Under the pieces are notes generated by a model, which did no database searches, had not been told where the DNA came from, and was given only the letters and a program-made list of their open reading frames with translations. The translations under genes and the position numbers were made by a program. Positions 40,717 to 45,461 of a stretch of DNA of 45,461 bases are shown one piece after another (the stretch's first letter is position 1; each line of letters opens with the position of its first letter). This stretch comes from Gemmatimonas sp. (lineage in GTDB: Bacteria; Gemmatimonadota; Gemmatimonadetes; Gemmatimonadales; Gemmatimonadaceae): contig JAJKIR010000186.1 in NCBI GenBank assembly GCA_021154325.1, positions 1-45,461 of the forward strand, written 5' to 3'.

Positions 40717-42417
40717 ATGCGCATCTCACCGATCATCCACCTCGCCGCCCTGGCGACACTCCTTCCCTCGAGCGTCATGCACGGTCAACGCACGAATCGC
40801 TCCTCCGGCGCGACGCCATCTGCCGCTCCGACACTCGCGGTGGTGAACGCACGCATCTGGACCGGAGATCCGAAGCGACCCTGGGCCGACGCCCTCGCCG
40901 CGACCGGCGACCGCATAACGGTGGTCGGAACCAGTGCCGCGGTGAAGAAGCTGGCGAGCGCTTCGACGCGTGTCGTGGACGCGCAGGGGATGATGGTCGT
41001 TCCCGGATTCATCGATTCACACGTGCATTTCATCGCCGGCGGCTTCGGTCTCTCGTCCGTTCAGCTGCGCGACGCAAAGACGCCAGCGGAGTTCATCAGC
41101 CGCATCAAGGCGTACGCGGGAACCCTGCCCGCAGGTGCGTGGATCACCGAGGGCAACTGGGACCACGAGCAATGGGGCGGCGAGCTGCCGCGCCGTGACT
41201 GGATCGATTCGGTGACGCCGAATAATCCCGTCTGGATCAATCGCCTCGACGGCCATATGGGTCTGGCGAACAGCGCCTCGCTCCGCGCCGCGGGCGTCGA
41301 CGCCAACACCGCCGACGTTCCCGGTGGCACCATCGTGCGCGGCGCCGATCGCGCGCCCACCGGCATCCTCAAGGACAACGCGCAGTCGCTCATCGACCGG
41401 GCGGTGGCGGAACCGTCCGCGGAAGTCACGGACCGCGCGGTTGATGCCGCGATGAGCTATCTCGCCGGCAACGGCGTCACCTCCGTTCACAACATGGGGA
41501 CCTTCGCCGACCTCGCCGCGTTCCAGCGCGCGGAGAAGGGCGGCCGGATGAAGACGCGCGTCTACGCCGTCGTTCCACTCGCCTCGTGGCAGCAGCTCCG
41601 CGACACGGTCGAGGCGCACGGCCGCGGCAATGCGTGGCTGCACATCGGTGGCCTCAAGGGATTCGTCGATGGCTCCCTTGGCTCCCACACGGCGGCGATG
41701 CTCCAGCCGTTCACGGACGCGCCTAACGACAGTGGCTTCTTCGTCAATACGCCGGAGCACCTCTACGAGTGGACGTCCGGAGCCGACAAGGCGGGCCTGC
41801 AGGTCATCGTCCATGCCATCGGTGACAGGGCGATCCGGACCCAGCTCGACATCTACCAGCGCGTCGAGCGCGAGAACGGCGCGCGCGATCGCCGCTTCCG
41901 TATCGAGCACCTGCAGCACATCGCTCCCGCAGACATCCCGCGCGTCCCCAAGCTCGGCGTCATCGCGAGCATGCAGCCGTACCACGCGATCGACGACGGA
42001 CGCTGGGCGGAGAAGGTGATCGGCCACGAACGCGCGAAGACGACGTACGCGTTTCGCTCCCTGCTCGACGCACACGCCCGGCTCGCCTTCGGCAGCGATT
42101 GGTTCGTTGCGCCGGCGACGCCGATCGAGGGCATCTACGCGGCGGTGACGCGCCGAACGCTCGACGACAAGCATCCCGGCGGCTGGATTCCGGAGCAGAA
42201 GATCACCGTCGAGCAGGCGCTGCGTGCGTACACTGCCGGCGCCGCGTATGCCGAATTCGCGGACAAGGAGAAGGGAACCCTTGCTCCCGGCATGCTCGCC
42301 GACTTCGTCGTTCTCGACCGCGACCTTACGAGAATTCCACCCGAGACCATTCGCGACACGAAAATCGTGATGACGGTTGTCGGTGGAAAACCGACCTTCG
42401 AGCGCGGTGGCCCGTAA
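40717..42417 (+). CDS. Secreted amidohydrolase (amidohydrolase_3, YtcJ-like)
   Basis: A 566-residue exported metal-dependent hydrolase. The N-terminus (MRISPIIHLAALATLLPSS) is a signal peptide. The metal-binding motif is H102/H104 (FIDSHVHF), with later ligands in VIVHAIGDRA and RIEHLQH and the aspartate in AFGSDWFVAP. The order and spacing match the YtcJ/amidohydrolase_3 family. Substrate is unknown. I chose the ATG at 40717; the open frame to 40522 overlaps the riboswitch. A terminator-like hairpin follows the gene, convergent with the lipoprotein gene. Confidence 0.9.
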   Translation: MRISPIIHLAALATLLPSSVMHGQRTNRSSGATPSAAPTLAVVNARIWTGDPKRPWADALAATGDRITVVGTSAAVKKLASASTRVVDAQGMMVVPGFIDSHVHFIAGGFGLSSVQLRDAKTPAEFISRIKAYAGTLPAGAWITEGNWDHEQWGGELPRRDWIDSVTPNNPVWINRLDGHMGLANSASLRAAGVDANTADVPGGTIVRGADRAPTGILKDNAQSLIDRAVAEPSAEVTDRAVDAAMSYLAGNGVTSVHNMGTFADLAAFQRAEKGGRMKTRVYAVVPLASWQQLRDTVEAHGRGNAWLHIGGLKGFVDGSLGSHTAAMLQPFTDAPNDSGFFVNTPEHLYEWTSGADKAGLQVIVHAIGDRAIRTQLDIYQRVERENGARDRRFRIEHLQHIAPADIPRVPKLGVIASMQPYHAIDDGRWAEKVIGHERAKTTYAFRSLLDAHARLAFGSDWFVAPATPIEGIYAAVTRRTLDDKHPGGWIPEQKITVEQALRAYTAGAAYAEFADKEKGTLAPGMLADFVVLDRDLTRIPPETIRDTKIVMTVVGGKPTFERGGP

Positions 42418-42424
42418 CGTCGTC

Positions 42425-42465
42425 GGCCTCGAGCGCTGCCTTACTCGTTAGGCAGCGCTCGGCGA
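42425..42465. terminator. Bidirectional terminator-like hairpin containing a CGTTAGGC word
   Basis: GAGCGCTGCCT (42431-42441) pairs perfectly with AGGCAGCGCTC (42450-42460), 11 bp around an 8-base loop. Outer bases CGTCG/CGACG could extend it. It fills the gap between the amidohydrolase and the convergent lipoprotein gene. The loop and right arm contain CGTTAGGC (42446-42453), and the left arm has TGCCTTA, giving two facing half-copies of the dispersed word. Confidence 0.65.
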
Positions 42466-42467
42466 CG

Positions 42468-44585
42468 TCATCGAATAGCGACGGATCGCGTCGGCGTGGC
42501 GATGCTTCCGATCGGTGAGAGGAAAGCCCACAGGCGCAACGGCGAGTTCTCCAGACTCGACCCGCTCGTCGTCGTGACCTGAAGGAAAAACGGCCCCGCC
42601 GCGCCGGCCGGTGTCACCCAGGATCCAGGGGCCGAGACCCCGTCCACGTCCGTTTGGGTGTTCACCACGGTGGCCCCGTTGTCGAAGGCGCTCAGCTTGT
42701 CCGTCGCCTCCCACGTCACCTTCACGTCCGGAATTCCGTTCCCGACCTTGTCGATCACCCGCACCGACGGAAAGAGTGAGTCGCCCGCGAACGCGATGAA
42801 GGTCGTGTCGAGCACTCCCCATGCGATGATCGACGCCGCCGGACCCGCGGACAGATCGATCACGTCGGAGAAGGCGCCCGCCAATGATTGACTCGGCGTG
42901 AAGAATTCCAGCTGCCATGGTCCGACGAATTCGTTGAGCGTCAGATCGGCGAACGACGCGATGCCGCTGGCGTCGGTCGTCGCAACCGTCTTGCCGCCAA
43001 CTCCGCGTGGGAACGTGTCGCTGATCGACTGCGTGCGGGCGATCGTAGTCGGAACGGCCAGTCGCAGCTCGCAACGTGTGCACGTCTCCGCCACATCCAC
43101 CTCCACCCCCGAACGCGCGACGCCATTCCCGAACTGGTCGGCGACCTGAACCCGCGGCTGCGTGCCTAACGGGATCGTCGCCTGCGCCGTCTTCGACGGC
43201 TGCTGAATGACGAGGAGTTGCGCGGGGTTCGCGGCGCGGAGCGTCTCCGTGAAGCTCACCGAAGGAAGCGCCGTTTGGGGAATCCAGGCCGTGATGTGAA
43301 CGATCCCGGCGATCGTGCCGCCGACGACGTTCGCCGACGCCACGCCGTCGCTCCCCGATGCCACGCGTAGCAACGTGCTCGCCGGCGCACCCAGCGCCGC
43401 GGCCAGCAGCGCGTTCTGCGACGTCACCTGAAATTCGACTGTCAGCTGTGCCAGCGGATTTCCGAACGAGTCCGTGACCTTCACCCGCAGCGGCGCTGTC
43501 AGCGTTGCCGCCACGGAATCGATCTGATCGCCCCCGCCGACGATGCCTAACGCTGCAAGCGGCCCGGACGTCGCGCTCGCCGTCACTCGCGTCGTCACCG
43601 ACGGAGCGCCAGCCACGGTCGCCGTGAAGGTGTACGTGCCGATCGTCTGTCCCAGGGTCAGGGCCGTTGTCGCCAGACCACCGAGATCCGTCACGACACT
43701 GCTCTGCGACACGCTGCCGAGTCCATTCACCGCGGCGAAGTTGACCGCGGCTCCGGAGACGAAATGGCCATTCGCCGCGATGGCTTGCACCGCGAGGCTC
43801 ACAGGGAGTGCCGAGCCGACGATTCCGTTCTGGTTTTCGCCGCGGAGCGCGACGAGCTGCGCCACGGGTGCGACATCGATCGTCGTCTGGGCCGAGACGC
43901 CGTTCAGTCCAGTCGCAATCAGAGTTGTCGATCCCGCCTTGCTCGTTGCGGTGACCACGCCTTCCGCGCTCACCGTCGCGATCGTCGGGTCGAGCGTTCT
44001 CCAGGTTACTGGCAGATCCGTTACGACGTGCTCGGTCTGATCCTGCGCCTGAACCTGAAACGCAAGGGAGCTGAGCGGCGCAAGCGTCACGGGTTGGGAC
44101 GAGACGATCGGATGGATGATCAGCGACGTCGCGGCCGCGCCCGGCCCCACGTAATTCATCGCGATCGGCTCCGCGACCGTTGGCGTATCGCCGACTCTCG
44201 CGACGAGATCCTGCGTACCCTCGAAGTACACCGTGGAGCCGGACTGCAGGTCGACGGTTGCCAAGACCCGCTGTTCGGTGCCGGTGATCTGGAGCTCGAG
44301 CACGATCGCGATCTGATCGGCCGTCGCGGGGAACGCGACGAGCGTGTCCTTCAGCACGGCGCCGAGCGCGTCACCCACCGGCTGTGCGCGGACGACGATG
44401 CGCACATTGTCCAGCGTCACGGCGAAGGCCGCGAGACTTCGATAAATCGCTTGTGCTTCCGCCGAGAACCGCGGAGCGAGCGCCAGCGACACCGCGCCGG
44501 GGTGCACGTTCGTTGGCGACTCCGAGCACGTGGCGACAACAACGGCGACGAGCAGCGTCGAGACGACGCGCGAGGCGAGACGCAT
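42468..44585 (-). CDS. Ig-like-repeat lipoprotein (Big_2 / invasin-type domains)
   Basis: A 705-residue lipoprotein. The signal ends in VVVATC (C20), indicating lipid anchoring. After about 200 residues come Ig-like domains. One is a Big_2-type segment (PVTWRTLDPTIATVSAEGVVTATSKAGSTTLIAT). The following Big_1/invasin-like domains have the recurring pattern VSLAVQAIAANGHFVSGAAVNF, LRVKVTDSFGNPLAQLTVEFQV and PSVRVIDKVGNGIPDVKVTW. A CTRC pair lies at about 525. Such proteins are usually surface-displayed and may bind other surfaces; a specific role is not visible. ATG at 44585 is chosen; a hairpin lies in the leader. Confidence 0.85.
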   Translation of the reverse strand: MRLASRVVSTLLVAVVVATCSESPTNVHPGAVSLALAPRFSAEAQAIYRSLAAFAVTLDNVRIVVRAQPVGDALGAVLKDTLVAFPATADQIAIVLELQITGTEQRVLATVDLQSGSTVYFEGTQDLVARVGDTPTVAEPIAMNYVGPGAAATSLIIHPIVSSQPVTLAPLSSLAFQVQAQDQTEHVVTDLPVTWRTLDPTIATVSAEGVVTATSKAGSTTLIATGLNGVSAQTTIDVAPVAQLVALRGENQNGIVGSALPVSLAVQAIAANGHFVSGAAVNFAAVNGLGSVSQSSVVTDLGGLATTALTLGQTIGTYTFTATVAGAPSVTTRVTASATSGPLAALGIVGGGDQIDSVAATLTAPLRVKVTDSFGNPLAQLTVEFQVTSQNALLAAALGAPASTLLRVASGSDGVASANVVGGTIAGIVHITAWIPQTALPSVSFTETLRAANPAQLLVIQQPSKTAQATIPLGTQPRVQVADQFGNGVARSGVEVDVAETCTRCELRLAVPTTIARTQSISDTFPRGVGGKTVATTDASGIASFADLTLNEFVGPWQLEFFTPSQSLAGAFSDVIDLSAGPAASIIAWGVLDTTFIAFAGDSLFPSVRVIDKVGNGIPDVKVTWEATDKLSAFDNGATVVNTQTDVDGVSAPGSWVTPAGAAGPFFLQVTTTSGSSLENSPLRLWAFLSPIGSIATPTRSVAIR

Positions 44586-44609
44586 GAGGCGAGGACGGCT
44601 GAAAATGAC

Positions 44610-44631
44610 GACGCCTCCTGTCGGAGGCGTC
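44610..44631 (-). promoter_or_regulatory. Leader hairpin upstream of Ig-like lipoprotein
   Basis: On the minus strand GACGCCTCC and GGAGGCGTC form a perfect 9-bp stem around GACA. The 3' arm contains GGAGG, 28 bases before the ATG at 44585. The following ATTTTC is a weak T-tract, so this could be an attenuator. It could also hide a ribosome-binding sequence; the distance to the start is too long for GGAGG itself to serve. Confidence 0.45.
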
Positions 44632-44723
44632 TGAAGCTCCGCGGCACGCAACATTCGGTGGCCGCTCACGCACTGTCAAGCGACGCCTGTCATGACCGCG
44701 ACGTCACGACAAGCCAACGCTTG

Positions 44724-45461
44724 CTAGAACTTCACGAGCTCCGCGATCCCTCGCTTGATGTTATCGATCTGCGGCAGAATCGCGTCCTCGAGCTGCGGCG
44801 CGTAGCCGACGTACGTATCGGCCGACCCGAGCCGCTTCACCGGCGCGTCGAGCCACGCGAAGCAATCGTCGGCAATGCGGGCGGCGATCTCCGCGCCGTA
44901 GCCCCACGAGAGCGAGTCCTCGTACAGCACCATGACGCGATTCGTCCGCTTCACCGACTCGTACACCCGCTCCTGATCCCACGGCGATAGCGAGCGCAGG
45001 TCGATCACCTCGGTGCTGATGCCCTCTTCCGCCAGTTGGTTGGCTGCAGCAAAGGCGCGCTGCACCGTCGCGCCGTACGTCACGATCGTCGCGTCCGTCC
45101 CCTCGCGCACGACCTTCGCCTTCCCGAACGGGATCATGAAGTTCGGTCCGGGATACGCGGCCTTGTTGTACGTCTGACGGTAGAGATGCTTGTGCTCGAG
45201 GAACATCACCGGATCGTCGCACCGGATGGCCGTGCGCAACAACCCGTTGGCGTCGAGCGCGGTCGCGGGACAGACGACGCGCAAGCCCGGACAATGAGTG
45301 AAGAGTGACGCGCCCGTCTGCGAGTGATAGATCGCGCCGCGGATGTAGCCGCCGTACGTCACCCTAACGACGACCGGCGAGCTGAACGCGCCGTTCGACC
45401 GCCAGCGCATCGTCGACAGCTCGTTCCGGATCTGCATGTACGCGGGCCAGATGTAGTCGAA
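44724..45461 (-). CDS. Pyruvate/2-oxoacid dehydrogenase E1 component, beta subunit, C-terminal part (cut by window end)
   Basis: Only the 3' part of the gene is present; the frame runs off the window at 45461 (first codons read FDYIWPAY). The 245 visible residues match the transketolase central and C-terminal domains of E1 beta: [19 protein letters not shown], the [14 protein letters not shown] segment, [14 protein letters not shown] and [14 protein letters not shown]. With E1 alpha it decarboxylates pyruvate or branched-chain 2-oxoacids using thiamine diphosphate and feeds E2. In several bacteria of this kind alpha and beta are fused in one chain; the window cannot show whether that is so here. 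Confidence 0.92.
   Translation of the reverse strand, partial: FDYIWPAYMQIRNELSTMRWRSNGAFSSPVVVRVTYGGYIRGAIYHSQTGASLFTHCPGLRVVCPATALDANGLLRTAIRCDDPVMFLEHKHLYRQTYNKAAYPGPNFMIPFGKAKVVREGTDATIVTYGATVQRAFAAANQLAEEGISTEVIDLRSLSPWDQERVYESVKRTNRVMVLYEDSLSWGYGAEIAARIADDCFAWLDAPVKRLGSADTYVGYAPQLEDAILPQIDNIKRGIAELVKF

Larger units (their letters stand above)
1402..43552. repeat. Dispersed 8-base word GC(C/A)TAACG, 32 copies
   Basis: The word occurs by eye at these starts. GCCTAACG on plus: 4292, 10693, 14592, 26529, 27729, 29766, 32874, 35518, 41721, 43164, 43545. CGTTAGGC: 1402, 1715, 3184, 14475, 16601, 19016, 29106, 29212, 30491, 34293, 42446. GCATAACG: 17829, 21223, 27047, 40036, 40913. CGTTATGC: 9400, 12996, 16908, 23093, 37201. 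Orientation is balanced 16/16, and T precedes the word in 22 of 32. Nearly all are inside genes. Confidence 0.85.

Noticed and set aside
1402..43552. GTTAGGC words as integron core sites or attC sites
   Set aside because: The word fits the GTTRRRY consensus, but no RYYYAAC...GTTRRRY pair at attC spacing is formed by the copies, no integrase is present, and the words lie inside ordinary chromosomal genes.
1402..43552. TTAGGC as telomere-type repeat
   Set aside because: The copies are single and dispersed, never in tandem.

Overview
The window is a GC-rich (about two-thirds G+C) chromosomal segment. It is densely packed with genes on both strands and has no phage, plasmid or transposase genes. 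Several things suggest a soil-type Gemmatimonadota bacterium. These are a giant BTAD/TolB-like/TPR regulator, an ECF sigma factor paired with a carbohydrate-binding-module anti-sigma protein, bactofilin next to an M23 peptidase, many secreted peptidases and lipoproteins, and a short GC-rich-genome codon style. That placement is inference, not proof. No tRNA, rRNA or CRISPR array was seen.

Layout. 1-6.0 kb is lipid and glycerol metabolism: greA, then glpD convergent to it, then divergent fadI and fadJ (thiolase and trifunctional beta-oxidation protein). A 131-bp inverted-repeat element sits between the two fad genes. 6.1-12.1 kb is a long plus-strand run: an ECF sigma factor, a membrane anti-sigma-like protein with a CBM48-type domain, a small secreted protein, an M14 peptidase lipoprotein, proline dehydrogenase, an unknown protein and rsgA. 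12.1-15.2 kb on the minus strand holds the BTAD regulator and a small acyl-carrier-like protein whose halves look circularly permuted. 15.4-20.7 kb carries a methyltransferase, a large secreted Vps62-like protein with a probable barrel end, and a GntR regulator overlapping a Y-family DNA polymerase. 20.9-28.1 kb has bactofilin/M23 peptidase, a PaaG-like hydratase, a Ku plus stand-alone LigD phosphoesterase pair, an M61 peptidase, and an Lrp regulator with an EamA exporter. 28.2-31.1 kb is a second ECF sigma / zinc anti-sigma / DUF4097 operon and a secreted protein. 31.1-34.7 kb is a minus-strand operon of a PAS histidine kinase, a small subunit and a GMC oxidoreductase. 34.8-40.4 kb has an outer-membrane protein, a 257-bp element with terminal inverted repeats, a CsaA / sulfurtransferase / OsmC operon, a hydrolase, HNH nuclease, small proteins and TerC. 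40.4-45.5 kb has a manganese (yybP-ykoY) riboswitch controlling terC, a secreted amidohydrolase, an Ig-like-repeat lipoprotein, and the 3' part of a pyruvate/2-oxoacid dehydrogenase E1 beta gene cut by the window edge.

How it works together. Beta-oxidation (fadI/fadJ, the PaaG-like protein), glycerol-3-phosphate oxidation and proline oxidation feed electrons and acetyl units into central metabolism, where the E1 component acts. Envelope and stress sensing is prominent: two ECF systems, a histidine kinase, bactofilin with a cell-wall hydrolase, and several lipoproteins. DNA repair and damage tolerance appear as dinB, Ku and a 3'-phosphoesterase. Gene pairs in operons are often joined by 4-bp GTGA/ATGA overlaps, and several convergent pairs end within 0-4 bp of each other.

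The most unusual DNA-level signal is a dispersed 8-base word, GC(C/A)TAACG. I counted 32 copies by eye, 16 in each orientation. They lie inside genes in all reading frames, and in most reading frames they force otherwise rare codons such as TTA, CTA, AGG and ATA. It looks like a genome-wide DNA signal (uptake sequence, Chi-like site or other protein-binding word) rather than coding bias.
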